Positions 33,762 through 64,000 of a stretch of DNA of 64,000 nucleotides are shown here, piece after piece. How positions within the stretch are numbered: the first letter of the stretch is position 1; every line of letters starts with the position of its first letter. The position numbers and the translations under genes are program-made. The stretch lies in NCBI RefSeq assembly GCF_021462225.1, contig NC_061811.1:20114663-20178662 (forward strand). Direction: 5' to 3'. The notes beneath the pieces were generated by a model. The model did no database searches. It had not been told where the DNA came from and worked only from the letters and a program-made list of their open reading frames with translations. Source of the DNA: Girardinichthys multiradiatus (Eukaryota; Chordata; Actinopteri; Cyprinodontiformes; Goodeidae).

Positions 33762-34446
33762 GAACAAAGATGGCACTAGAGGAAAAATGTCAGCACTTTT
33801 ATTCCAACCAGTGTACCAGGATGTCATTTTAAATTCCATAATGTTGTTTAAAAATCTGCGTCGTGTTTAATGCATACAAAAATAAAATATAAAAATGCTG
33901 TTATGGTGCTGTTTTTCCTAAAAACTTGCACTGACATCAACTCTGGAGTTATTACCCATGTTAACAAAAAGTCACCTAAACAGGACTGTAAGTGTTTACA
34001 TCTGCTTATATAACCAATTATAAGTTATATAATTCAGCCTGGTCATGAAATGGTTCAGGGAGTTCAAGTGTGACTCAAATTTGGCCCAGTTTTCTTTGCA
34101 GCGGTGGTTTTAATAAGAGATTATTTCAAGCTAAAGAGCTTAGTCTTTTCTTATTGTATTTTCTTTTCTGTCTTTGCGTTTCTACATTTGAATGCTGTAT
34201 TTTGGCGCTTTTTGAAATAGATAACATCAATTATTTGTATGTTTTCTAATGGGAACAGCTGCAAAAAATAAACTTTAATGAAACAACGTTTTCTACGTAT
34301 CTGTCTTCACTCTTGTAAAAGTATAGTCTTTATATTATCGTTTGTATTTATTGTAACTATGTGATAAGAGGTAACGACATAACAAAAGTTAGAATAGTTT
34401 CATAAATACATTTTATGACAGGTATATAATTATTCTAATTATTCGA
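33762..34446 (+). other. matn3: matn3 3' UTR and following intergenic DNA
   Basis: AATAAA at 33881-33886 is the first poly(A) signal after the stop, and another lies at 34267-34272. Either could end the transcript. No other feature was seen. Confidence 0.55.
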
Positions 34447-34696
34447 CAGTCATGGTGCTTTGCCAAAATATTCATATCTCTTATACATATAGATAAGTTT
34501 ATTGTTTTTTAAAGTGATGTTGTGGTAGACCAACACAAAGCAGTGAAAAACAGTGAAGTGAAAGGGAAATGATACTTGGCTTTTTTATCACAGTTAATAA
34601 GCTGAAAAGTGCAAAATGCATTTGTAATTAGTCAGTTTTTCTCTGATACCCGTAAAACAAAATCCCATGGAACTAACCACCTTCAGATGTCACTTA

Positions 34697-36316
34697 CAGT
34701 GCCTTGCGAAAGTATTCGGCCCCCTTGAACTTTTCAACCTCTTGCCACATTTCAGGCTTCAAACATAAAGATAGAAAATTCTAATTTTTTGTGAAGAATC
34801 AACAACAAGTGGGACACAATTGTGAAGTGGAATGAAATTTATTGCATGTGTTAAACTTTTTTAACAAAAAACTGAAAAGTGGGGTGTGCAATATTATTCG
34901 GCCCCCTTGCGTTAATACTTTGTAGTGCCACCCTTTGCTGCAATTACAGCTGCAAGTCGCTTGGGGTATGTCTCTATCAGTTTTGCACATCGAGAGACTG
35001 AAATTCTTGCCCATTCTTCCTTGCAAAACAGCTCGAACTCAGTGAGGTTGGATGGAGAGCATTCATGAACAGCAGTCTTCAGCTCTTTCCACAGATTCTC
35101 GATTGGATTCAGGTCTGGACTTTGACTTGGCCATTCCAACACCTGGATACGTTTATTTGTGAACCATTCCATTGTAGATTTGGCTTTATGTTGTGGATCA
35201 TTGTCTTGTTGGAAGATAAATCTCCGTCCCAGTCTCAGGTCTCTTGCAGACTCCAACAGGTTTTCTTCCAGAATGGTCCTGTATTTGGCCCCATCCATCA
35301 TCAATTTTGACCATCTTCCCTGTCCCTCCTGATGAAAAGCAGGCCCAAACCATGATGCTGCCACCACCATGTTTGACAGTGGGGATGGTGTGTTCAGGGT
35401 GATGAGCTGTGTTGCTTTTACGCCAAACATATCGTTTTGCATTGTGGCCAAACAGTTCGATTTTAGTTTCATCTGACCAGAGCACCTTCTTCCACATATT
35501 TGGTGTGTCTCTCAGGTGGCTTGTTGCAAACTTTAAATGAGATTTTTATGGATATCTTTGAGAAATGGCTTTCTTCTTGCCACTCTTCCATAAAGGCCAG
35601 ATTTGTGCAGTGTATGACTGATTGTTGTCCTATGGACAGACTCTCCCACCTCAGCTGTAGATCTCTGCAGTTCATCCAGAGTGATCATGGGCCTCTTGGC
35701 TGCATCTCTGATCAGTCTTCTCCTTGTTCGAGATGAGAGTTTAGAGTTACGGCCGGGTCTTGGTAGATTTGCAGTGGTCTGATACTCCTTCCATTTCAAT
35801 ATGATTGCTTGCATAGTGCTCCTTTGGATGTTTAAAGCTTGGGAAATATTTTTATATCCAAATCCGGCTTTAAACGTCTCCACAACAGTATCTCGTACCT
35901 GCCTGGTGTGTTCCTTGGTCTTCATGATGCTCTCTGCGCTTTGAACAGAACCCTGAGACTATCACAGAGCAGGTGCATTTATACGGAGACTTGATTACAC
36001 ACAGGTGGATTCTATTTATCATCATCAGTCATTTGGGACAATATTGGATCATTCAGAGATCCTCACTGAACTTCTCGAGTGAGTTTGCTGCACTGAAAGT
36101 AAAGGTGCCGAATAATATTGCAAGCCCCACTTTTCAGTTTTTTATTTGTTAAAAAAGTTTGACATATCCAATAAATTTCATTCCACTTCACAATTGTGTC
36201 CCACTTGTTGTTGATTCTTCACAAAAAATTAGAATTTTATATCTTTATGTTTGAAGCCTGAAATGTGGCAAAAGGTTGAAAAGTTCAAGGGGTCCGAATA
36301 CTTTTGCAAGGCACTG
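34697..36316 (-). mobile_element. Younger Tc1-type transposon nested in the old one
   Basis: A 1620-bp element with CAGTGCCTTGC at both ends in inverted orientation and TA on both sides (34695-34696 and 36317-36318). Its inverted repeats are about 200 bp long. It belongs to a different Tc1 subfamily from the copies at 10047 and 22802. Removing it rejoins the old element into a continuous sequence. Confidence 0.93.
34912..35925 (-). pseudogene. Tc1 transposase with two frameshifts
   Basis: The first part (MKTKEHTRQVRDTVVETF to DIHKNLI, 35925 to about 35540) holds the DNA-binding domain. The frame then shifts; the middle part carries [12 protein letters not shown] and [15 protein letters not shown]. 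After a second shift near 35290 it returns to the first frame with [16 protein letters not shown] and [11 protein letters not shown], and ends GGTTKY at 34912. The three catalytic acidic residues are all present, so apart from two small indels it is well kept. Confidence 0.9.
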
Positions 36317-37805
36317 TAACTTGTAGAGTCCAGCTTTGTGTAATTACATCTCAGTATAAATCCAGCTATTCTGCGAAGGCTTCAGAGGTTTATGTTAGAG
36401 AACATTAGTGAACAAACAGCGTCACAAAACCAAGGAACAAATCAGAAAGATTAGGGATAAAGAGTTATTTGAAGCAGGGTTAGGTTATATACAGTATCCA
36501 ATAACTTAAACATCTCATGTGGTAGCTGTTCAGCCCATCATCTGAAAACGGAAAGAGTATAACACAAGTGTAACCTACCAACACATGACTACCTAAACTG
36601 ACAAGGAAAGCATTAATCAGAGAAGCAAGAGGTCCATGGTTAATTTGGAGGAGCTGCAGAGATCTTTGGCTCAAGTGGTACAATCTGATGACAAGATAAG
36701 ACATATTTGCGCACTTCACAAGTCATTTATAATGGAAGGGTGGCAAGAAGAAAGCCATAGTTGAAAGAGTCTCATTTGCAGTTTGCTACAAGTCATGTAG
36801 GGGACAGGGCAAACACGTGAAAGACAGTGTTCCAGGCAGATGAGACCACATTTTTCCATTTTAGCCTTCTGTTATGTGTAGCAAACAACTCACACTGAAC
36901 AACCTACCCCTATAATAACAAATGTTGGTGGCAGCATCACACCGTGGGAGTGCTTTTCTTCAGCAGGGACAGGCAAACTGGTCAGATTGGAAGAGTTAAA
37001 TATGGGGCAATCCTATAGGAAAGCCAACTGGAGGCTGCAGAGTTGAGTTTGGGGTGAGGTTTACCTTCCAGCAGGAGAACAGCCCTAAACTTACAGCCAG
37101 AGGTATGATGCAATGGTTTAGATCAGTGTATATTCATGTGGTTGAATGGTTCAGACATAAATCAAAGTGAGAGTTTTTGGCACGATTTGAACACTGCTGT
37201 TCACAGATAATATCCATTAAGTCTGAGTAAGTATGAGCTATTTTTCAAAAACGAATGGGCAAAATTTTCAATATCTAGTTGTGCCAAGCTGGTAGAGATT
37301 TGTTTCTACAAAGCATTTACAGTTCCTCAAAGAAACTGAATACATTTGCAGGCCAAAATGAAACTGGTTTTAAAGATTTTGAAAAACATGTTTAATTTTC
37401 CTTTCACTTCATCACTATGCACCACTCTGTGTTGAAATTTGTGGTTATACGAACAACTATAAAATATTCAACGGGTATGAGTGCTTTTGCTAGGCAGTGT
37501 AAATTAAATTGCTTCCCAATTGCATTTGATTTTTATTTGTCAAAATACATGGATCACTGAGCAGTGGTTTTGGTTTTTAAATCAGTAAGTAAATAATATA
37601 GACAGCTCTAAATTGTTTTATGCAAACCAAATTCAATTTTTTTTAATAATTAGCTAAGGTATCGTACCACCTAGCTCCCATTTGGAAGAAGAAGCAAATG
37701 AGCAACTCTTTTCAGAGACTAGACCGAATGTGCTTGTCGCTGGAATTTCTTCAAGAAAAACTACAACTACCAGGGGTATCATCCTCTTGACGCTTCCGGT
37801 TTACG

Positions 37806-37820
37806 GTTACCATGGGAGAC
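37806..37820 (+). promoter_or_regulatory. wdr35: Candidate X-box (RFX site) upstream of wdr35
   Basis: GTTACC, spacer ATG, GGAGAC fits the X-box pattern (RYYNCC, 1-3 nt, RRNRAC). It lies 343 bp before the wdr35 start codon, in a GC-richer stretch that follows the transposon. Genes for intraflagellar transport proteins are known RFX targets, so the site is plausible. No TATA box was found, and the transcription start is not known. Confidence 0.5.
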
Positions 37821-38162
37821 GTTTGGAAGCTAAAGCCATCGAGGGTTCCAGTCTAGCATCAGAAGCAGACAAACTTCGTCTGTGAATCGTTTCGAAACGC
37901 TGTAATCATCATTATTTATTGTAACAACAGTTTTGCTTTAAAAAATTTACGGTTAAAAAAAGGAAAACGTCTTTCCTTTTGTTTGCGTATGTAATTAAGG
38001 CTAACCAAGCTAAGCTAACGGCGTAGGCTACAGTAAACGACGCATTCAAAACAGAGGCCTCGCGACAAACGTTAGCTTGTTTTAACGGAAAAATTTCCTC
38101 ACTGAGAAATTATTTGCATATCTATATGTTGAAGTCGGATACATTATAATCCCACAGCCGCC

Positions 38163-53062
<14,900 letters not shown>

Positions 53063-53310
53063 AGAACAACTATTTCCTGTGTGGACTCTGATTCAGACAG
53101 AAAAGAGGAGTTTTAAACAGCTGCCTTTTGTTACGTGCTAAATGTTCAGACTTTGACATTTTAACAGGCAGCTACCTGATTATTAGAGAAACAAGCAGCT
53201 CAGTTGATTCATGTTAACAGTTTAAACAGGAAATTCAATCTTTATCTTTGCTTCACCTTATGTATCTTTAAAAGTTATGTTTATTTTGGCATTAAAGGTT
53301 TTAAATAGTT
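53063..53310 (+). other. wdr35: wdr35 3' UTR
   Basis: A short non-coding tail after the stop. ATTAAA at 53291-53296 is the likely poly(A) signal, so the transcript would end at about 53310. Confidence 0.55.
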
Positions 53311-56300
53311 ACCATACTACTTTATTTCTAAAGCTCTTAAAAACAATACAACAGCTGTACAATTAATATAAGACAGAGAACAGAGAAGACAGAGAAATAA
53401 TATAAATGTACTTAAATATAGAAATATTACAGGTTTGTATCTAGTTTTACACTAAGTCTAAGTGAATTAACTGTCACTGCTTTGAGTCACTGTAAGTTTT
53501 CAGATTTTTGGAGAACTTTCTCTGTTTTAAATTTTGGAGAAAGGCCTCGAATTTTAACGAACGAGCAGATTCCAGGAAATCTTTCATTCCCCTAACTCAT
53601 TCTGCTTAACATTCCTTAATCCATGGTCTTCTGTTTATCTGAGATTTGGACACAAAGGTTATAGGTCCAGCAGGAAAAACCAGATATCTCTCTTCCCAGT
53701 GAAGGCTTGACATATTTCACTCTTATGTGTAATGAATCTCTATGATAAATGAGTTTCACTTTCTGAAATGAGTGACAGATAAAGCAATTGTTTTTTATAT
53801 TCAAATTCTTTGAGGCATACTTATATATGGTCCCTCCAACAAGTTCTGGGTTTGACTCAGAGGCTCCTCCAATTGGAAACTGTCCAGAAAACGTTCAAAG
53901 GAAAGTTCCAAGGAGACATTCAGGTGAAATGTCCAAACCACTTTAACTGACTCCTTTAGATGCCAAAGAGCTTCCACAAAACACTGAGTTACTTGCTTTT
54001 TTTTGTCCACGACTAGGATGAAAGCCACACTGCCCCCTCAGAGGAGCCTCCACTCCAACACCGTAGGTCCGAGTTGTCCAGTCATCAAGAGCTACCTTCC
54101 TGCAACTTCTAGATGCCCCCTTCTCCAACATACCTGAAATAAATGAAAGGCTCGTTACCAGGCGTCTGCAGAGTTGAAGGACTGTTGATGAGGGAATTCA
54201 GACATTCAATTGAGGTGTGTTGGAGAAGGGGGCATCTGAGGGATAGTAGCTCTCCAGGACTGGACTTGGGTAACCCTGATCTAGGGTAAGCTTTCCCAGG
54301 GAGGCTGAGATTTCCTGATGTACTTCAGGAGGGATTACCAAAAATATTTCTAATTAAAATGTGCCATTATAATGAGAAATTCTAGATTCTACGTTTACAT
54401 ACACTAAGATTACTATGCCTTTAAGCAATTTGAAAAAGATGATGTCATGGCTTTGGGAAGTTTCTAATAGGTTAATTCACAGGTAAATGGAGGCACAGCT
54501 GTTGATGTATTTTTAGGTGCAACCTCAAAACAAGTCTGGTTCATGATTGCTTACAATTTGCATCAGAGATACCATTAATTGTTGATTCTGTGCTGCAACA
54601 GATTTAACCTGGATTTTGTCCACAATGAGGTAGGAGGAACCATATGGACCTCATTTGAAGTGGTACTGGACTGTGAGTATTGTTTCATAGTAGTGTTCCA
54701 GTTTTGATATAACAATCTGAGAAGCTTTCGGACATTTCCTTCCTAAGAAATGTGTAGAATGATTACATTTTGTCACTCATTTATTGTGCAGCTGTTTATC
54801 TGTAGCATTCCAGTAGGCCAAAAGTGTCATGTTTATCTGTTAAATTATACACAAGTATAAACTCCATGGAAACATCCAGCCATTGTACTGTTGAGGATGG
54901 AGAGGGGTTCTGTGTCCCAGAGAGTAACATTGGTGAAAAATGTTCGGAAAAGGTAGCCTGTACATTTTGTTCTGGAAGGTATCCTATAGTTTCTGGACAG
55001 GAATCTGTACGTTCTGGAAATATCCTAAAGATAAAAGTTATATTGAAATTGAAACAATAAGAATGAAGATTTTGCTGCTCTGACTTGTTGAAGTTTGGAC
55101 TGACCACCTGATCCAACCAGACAACACCTGAATAACTCCGCTTGTTTTATTCCGTCCTGAAGAAAAAATAAGATCAGTTGACCTATAACTCTTATCGTTT
55201 TATCTGGCTTTCTGTTTACCAAGCTTTAAAGCTGAGTGAAGGTCATGAAACATGAGCTTAATAAGAAGTCTCACACCAAACTCTTCTTGATTCTGTACAG
55301 CTGAAAGAAATCTTTTGGATCAGAGGTGAAAGATCATCATTCTCTCCCTGAGAATCTTAGACAACATCCCTGATATTACAACCACATGAGCCACATGAGC
55401 TTCATATCTGAACAATATGTTGCTCCTGCTGTTCGGAGTTTGCTAGTTAAAGCCAAGCTCGGCAGACAGTGTCATTGCACGTTTAGCTCTGTTAGCCTTC
55501 TTCCTTGTGTTGTAATTCACCTGTAGCTCCACTTGAGGGCAGCATACGCTAACACTTCTAACATAAGCCTCTGCCTTTCTAATAAAATTCTCCTCAGCAG
55601 GAAACAGAAAACGGAAACAACTAAACCCTTTTGACAGAAATAGTGCTGAAAATGAAGATGATCCTGCTTTCTTACAAGTAGAAAATGACTTTGTTACAAC
55701 TGATGTGGTTTGCTTTCATCCAAAATGCTAAACTGTCCTGTGCTGATGGGAGAAATCAATCCAATTAACAAAGTAAAACTTGAAATAAAATTCAAAGAAC
55801 ATATTGTGGCTATTTTACTGAAAATCCATACTTGCATCCAATTCTAACATTGAAAATATACTTGCTCATCATCAGTGAGTTATATAAATGTTTAAAACCT
55901 TTCCTGCCTGACTACATGTTAAAAAAGAAATTTGGTTTCTTGCCTGAAGTCTTGAAATGCTAATGATGCACTTTTCTCATATCAGAATTTAAATTTAAAA
56001 TAAACATTTAAGGGGAGTTGGTTTAAATTTACAGAATATTCCTATTCTCTATTTCAAGTTTCTCATTTCACAAAACCCCTGCAGTAAATGTTCTGTAGTG
56101 GTTGAATATTCTGTTTATGTGTGTAGTCCTCAAGGGACACACCTCAAACCAGCAGGAAACTACCTGCATGCCCTACAGGACCAGGACTGGCCAGCCTGAA
56201 GTAAAAGACACATGATGTAGCTACATCAGCTAATAGCAATGTCATCATCTTGGGTGTTTTGGTTTATTTATCAAGATTGTTATGGTTCTATGTTTATTCT

Positions 56301-57630
56301 TCCTGTTTTATGTTCTGCCTTCTTTTCTTCCTCAGTTTGTTTCTGTTAATCATCCTTCACCCCCTTCACACCTGGCTCTAGTTTGTTCATTATCCCACCT
56401 GTTTTAATTCACTTAAATCCCCCCTTAGTGATCTCCATCATCGTTATGCATGTGCATCACATGCTGAATAACTTGGATTATTGCTTCCTGGATGTCCTGG
56501 AACTCTCTCTCGGCAGAGTTTTGTCAGTGTTTGAGGGTTTTGTTTAACCACAAATTCCTGGCAGTTCTTCTGGTTTATGTTTAATGGCCTTTAGGGGAAC
56601 AGTTTACAATCAACACGATGGCACCAACTGATATTTTTTTGTTTCTTTCATTTTGACCTGAAACAGACAATAATTAATGGAACTAGGTTTGTAACAGTTT
56701 TTTATTTTTTATTCATGTTTTCATGTGAAATGCTGTAGTTAGCCAAGACTAATGTTTACATATGGAAACATTTAAAACTACTCCTGTAGGTTTTAAAATG
56801 CAAGATAAATGTTTCCTCTATATTAAGTACTTATGGTTCCCAAATCTGTATGTGACGTTATTCCTCTGCCCTGTAGTCCATCAGATGTAATATAGCTCAC
56901 AGAGAGATGGGGACAAACATATTTCCAAATACATATACTGTTGGGGCAAAATTTGAGGTTCACTAATGTTTTCATTTAACTTGGGGAACTGCGGACTTAC
57001 GACAGGTGATATATCAGTGTATATGCTGATGATATTCTGGTGTTTTCTGTTTACTTTCAATCCACTGGCAGTTTGTGATTCATGCTTTGAGATTTTTCAA
57101 GTTGTGTTCATGGAGATCTTCTCTGCTCCATTTTTATCACGTGAAGGTTTCTGTATTTTAAAAATACAGGAGTGAATTGATGGAGTTTTTTCATGCTTAT
57201 TCGAGACAGAATGACATTTCTTTCCCCACTCCAAGGATTATTTTTGTATCTTTTATCTCTGAAAGCATCTGGCTTATTTTGATGCACTTACAAAGCAAAT
57301 TTAAGCTGAAAGACCTTTTTCTGCTAAATACAGAAAATAAAACAAAAATTCTGCCCTGTTGAACAAATTAAATAAATGTCTCATGTTGCATTTGTATTGC
57401 CTTTTACATTTTCAATTTCATGCGTTTCATTTAATATTTATGTAAAAAATAACAAAGATATTGTTACTCAGAGGTTAAAAAGAGCAAAAATACAACTCTT
57501 TTTTTAAGCTTGAGCTAACTGACAAAAACCGTAAATGTGTTTCTAATTTTGACACAACTATAATGATGAATGGACTTAATTAAAACTCAACTTTCTGTCA
57601 TCTGAATGAAAGCATGAAAGCAGACAGTCA
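53311..57630. other. Intergenic region between wdr35 and fosl2
   Basis: No gene was recognised; the open frames are short and have no family resemblance. It contains the inverted repeat at 54111-54237 and a related scrap near 56095-56205 (tagtcctcaagg, then ccaggactgg). About 56260-56550 has the T-rich look of the solo LTR at 3557-4284, but no ends were found. The genes on both sides point towards this region, so it holds two transcript ends. Confidence 0.5.
54111..54237. repeat. Fold-back repeat with 20-bp perfect arms
   Basis: The 20 bases at 54111-54130 (AGATGCCCCCTTCTCCAACA) recur as an exact reverse complement at 54218-54237, separated by 87 bases. The following tagctctccaggactggac and the context resemble the core of palindromic hAT-type MITEs of fish. 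No target duplication was found. Confidence 0.65.
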
Positions 57631-57645
57631 CAAGATGTAAATTAT

Positions 57646-59607
57646 TTTATTACTCTTAAATTAACAACCACTGCTATACATATTGCTGTTTTTATTCATT
57701 TTGAATGATTTAAACAGTTAAAGCATTTGGAAAAAGAAAGAAGAAATCGTAGTTCAACAGGCGACAGACAGCAGATGACATGTACAGTAGAACATCTACA
57801 GTCAATGGCTTTCCTATGTGTGTCGAGGAGGGGCTCCAGAACGTTCCGACATACAGACATTTAGAGGGTTTTGGTCCTCGAATCGTCTCTTTGTGCTGTC
57901 GAGCCAAATTAAAGGCCCCCGTTGATTTAAAACAGCCACTCAAATTAAAATGACATTAAAAACAGCCGACGTGTTTGTTCCAAACGAGTAACAGCAGCTT
58001 GGATTGGTTGTAAAATGTAGTTTCTGCATCCATAACTATCTCAAATTCTTCTGATTAGAAAAAAAAGGGAGGTCTGCGTTTAAACCTCTTTACGTTAAAT
58101 TATTTGGAATGTTTCAAGTAAAGAAAATAAATGGTAAATATCGCTGATCTGTCAGTGCATTATAGCCCAAACCCTCGTCCCTTTTACATATTCAAATAAT
58201 GAACAAAAAGTTCTTCAAAGTGTTCGCTCTTTCACGTCAGACTAGCTGTAGAGAGTCTTCTTCATCATTTTCCTTTTCATATAAATTACTTCTTGCACCC
58301 AGATATCAGCCCCGTCTGAGTGGAGTTTAAACATCGTTGTTTAACTAAAACTGACTGATTTACAAACACCACATAGCCTATACATATATAAATATATATA
58401 TAAACAAGGTTGACATCATTTGGCAGCTGGCGACAGTCGGGACCAACGTGGCTTTTGTTGAAGTTGACCAAAAATTCCTCCTTTTAATTTTAGACAAGGA
58501 CTGATGAGACACAGGATTACATGTGCCGAGAAAAAGCAGATTTGGCTTTTTGAAACCCAAGCTGCCTCTGAGAAGGCAGCGTCGGAACAAAAGGATGTTT
58601 ATTTAAAGAGGACGAAACAGAGGATTGTTTTATTCAAACTTTGTTTTTTTTGAAATGTCGGAGCAAAAACAACTCACAGCGAGGAAATTAAACCTTTTTT
58701 TTTCTTTTAAGTACCACCTCTGCCACAACCACTCTTCACGACGGGTGTTCTACTAAAACACATGAGAGATAATCCCTGACATCAATGTAAATCACATACA
58801 ATTTGTCCCGAAAAAAGGAAAAAAAAAAAAAAAAACAGGTTCAGGTACAGAATCACTGAGGAAAAAAGCACACAATACTACTGCAAATTCAAGCCACTAT
58901 GGCAAAAAAGAGAAAGTATTGAGAAGCTAGCTGGCTCAAATTCTCTGTAATGCTGAGGACGTCATCCTCCGGTCACCTTGTAGATTTAAAGGAGCGGACA
59001 GGAAAATTCAACCAGCACAGGTCATAAATACACTGAAAGAGATGGAGATAACATGATAAATCGTGATCTCTGTCCTGAATTGAGTCCTATGAGTCTGAAA
59101 GGAAAAAATAAAACGAGTCTTCGCCTCTCTGCAGAAATCCAGCAGAATTCCGACCTCGTTTGGTGATTTTTTTATTGATTGGTCGGCAGAGTGCAAGCGT
59201 CAACCGCATGGCTTTTCAGGTGTTTTCAGAAAAATATATTAACATGTCGTTCTCTGGATGATGTCACATCAACATGGTTGTGTTTTTCTTTCTTCAGAAA
59301 TGTCAGTAAACAAATCAACACTCTGGAGTTGAAATGCCGAAGGGAAGGTGGATGACTGCACACGCGTTGATGGATACAAAAATGTTCACGCTGAAGAAGA
59401 AGAAACGCAGCGTAGCCCTTATGGGTCCCCCCTCCCTTCCCTTTCATCTATGGGGGAAGCGGCTCACACGGTCAGCTTGGTCTGGACTTTTTCAATGTGC
59501 TTTAGAGAGACCAGGGGGTCTTGGGGTGGAGGGGCAGTCTGTCCTCATTGTTTTCAACTACAGTGTTTGTTTCCCAGCTGGGCCTCGGCGCCCCGCCCCT
59601 GACTGAC
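57646..59607 (-). other. fosl2: fosl2 3' UTR (probable)
   Basis: On the - strand, the stop codon of fosl2 is followed by about 1.96 kb without coding features, up to AATAAA (TTTATT on the + strand at 57646-57651). A long 3' UTR is usual for FOSL2. It contains A/T runs and a short TA-rich repeat near 58380-58402. The exact end is inferred. Confidence 0.55.
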
Positions 59608-62671
<3,064 letters not shown>

Positions 62672-64000
62672 CTGGAAAAAAAGAGAGACAAAACAGGAAA
62701 AAATGGTCAAAAAAGACTCATCATCTATGGACAGAACTCATCTTCGCTTTCAAAGGATGCAGCTTAATCCTCTGACTTATTAATTGGCTGGAAGCTCGTG
62801 ACTTCCAGCATCTCCCACCATCATCAAATTAACACATTTTGCCATGTTTAAAAGCTTGTAGTAATGATTCAATCCACGTCAACTGTAACCCCCAGAGTGG
62901 AACGGTGACACATGCAGTGAATCATGTGGGAAAGCCTAAAGGTGTCCAGCCCATCTCGTTGTTCAACAAAAAGCACGATGAGACCAATGCCGGTGAAGCA
63001 TCTGCCCCCTGAAACCAGTCGGTCTGCACATCTGGAAGTTTGACTAAGATTTGTTAAAGACTTTTAAACTTAAAACAGGCACAAATCTCACTTTTTCACA
63101 TCTACAGTGGCATCTCCAAGAGCATCTGGAGAGGACAATGTCCACCTCTGGCCAAACCAAACACTCGACCGAATATTTTAATGAACTGGAATGTACGGAG
63201 AGAATCAGCAAAATAAATTGTTAGAAAAAGCTATTTATTTATTTGTTTGCCAATTTATTTTCAATTACTCTATTTTTATTTTTTATTTTATAGTGTGCAA
63301 CTTTTGGGTATCCTTCCCCTATACATATAACAATGGCACTCTAAACTCACGAAATGTTTGATTTTGATTTCTTTTCTGCTGTGCCACATCAGACGATCAG
63401 ATTAGCCCCCATCTGGCTAACCGCCCCTTACAAAGCTTTCTGGATTCGCCCCTGTTTCACATTAAAATCCAACTGAAGATGCAGCAGGGGGTTTGGAAGC
63501 TGTCTCCATTACATGAACACCTTCTGAGCAGATCGGTGCTCCAGATGGACGACCTGTCAGTACGCACGACCCCCCCCTCCTCTGTTATTCCCGACTTTCC
63601 GTCGGATATCCCGACAGTCTATTAGAACTTTGTTTATCATAATGAGTCACTGTGAATGGGATTTGTCCAGCACGTGTGAACCCAACTCAGTTCCAGTAAG
63701 TAAAGTGGAGGAAGCGCCAGCTGGAGCAAGCCGGGAATTCTTATCCAGAAATATGCGAAGGAGAAAAAACAAAACAAAATAATAATCCTGTTAAGTAATA
63801 AAACAAGCCTGGGTGGATGAACTCGCAGCAGCAGGGGCAAAGAAATTCCTTGGAGTCATTACATGAAATGCTTGGAGCGTGATAAAATATTCTATTGCTC
63901 CAATAAACACAGAAACAGGAGGTCATGTAATGGAAAACAGGCAGTGAGTGATTACAGGGTGATATATGGGGGCCAAAGTCGTTTTCTGTAAGATTGCGTG
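62672..64000 (-). other. fosl2: fosl2 intron 1 (part), to the window edge
   Basis: Upstream of the exon 2 acceptor no first exon (start resembling MYQDYPG) was seen on the - strand. No other gene, transposon or RNA was recognised. Confidence 0.55.

Larger units (their letters stand above)
34450..37499 (+). repeat. Old Tc1-type transposon, split by a younger one
   Basis: The left part (34450-34694) resembles a Tc1 end (gtgctttgccaaaatattca, then tagaccaacacaaag). After the younger element (34697-36316) the same old element resumes at about 36320 (tctcagtataaatccagct, aggtttatgttagagaaca, gaggagctgcagagatct) and ends in TTGCTAGGCAGTG at 37499. The transposase is full of stops and indels. The left boundary is approximate. 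Confidence 0.75.

Overview
This window is a stretch of vertebrate nuclear genome, almost certainly from a bony (percomorph-like) fish. It has multi-exon genes with GT-AG introns, AT-rich non-coding DNA, and many Tc1-type transposons of the kind common in fish. It shows no operons, CRISPR arrays or phage genes. I see no credible undescribed gene system. The interest lies in gene structure and decay.

Layout from left to right: (1) 1-5.4 kb is intergenic, with a LINE fragment and a solo LTR. (2) 5.4-9.8 kb is odc1 (ornithine decarboxylase, + strand), complete from TATA box to poly(A) signal, but with an apparent 2-nt frame break in its last exon. (3) 10.0-11.6 kb is a Tc1 transposon with one nonsense codon. 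(4) 14.0-17.5 kb (- strand) is a broken class C GPCR of the T1R/GPRC6A-like kind. (5) 19.8-33.8 kb is matn3 (matrilin-3, + strand): signal peptide, one vWFA domain, five intact EGF exons, two decayed EGF exons, and a coiled coil split by an AT-AC (U12-type) intron. A second Tc1 copy, with an open transposase frame, lies inverted in its second intron. (6) 34.4-37.5 kb is a Tc1 element nested inside an older one. (7) 38.2-53.1 kb is wdr35 (IFT121, + strand), 27 coding exons with no break. (8) 53-57.6 kb is intergenic. (9) 57.6-62.7 kb (- strand) holds coding exons 2-4 and the long 3' UTR of fosl2; its first exon lies beyond the right edge.

The genes do not form a pathway. odc1 makes putrescine in the cytosol, matn3 is a cartilage matrix protein, wdr35 is a retrograde intraflagellar transport (IFT-A) subunit, and fosl2 is an AP-1 transcription factor. 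Their human counterparts all lie on chromosome 2p, with MATN3 and WDR35 adjacent and in the same orientation, so the window is a conserved syntenic block into which many transposons have been inserted. Because wdr35 (about 3.5 kb of coding sequence) and matn3 (about 1.6 kb) read without any frame error, the breaks in the GPCR are unlikely to be sequencing noise.

All exon boundaries were read by eye from splice sites, reading frame and remembered family sequences. No alignment or database search was run.
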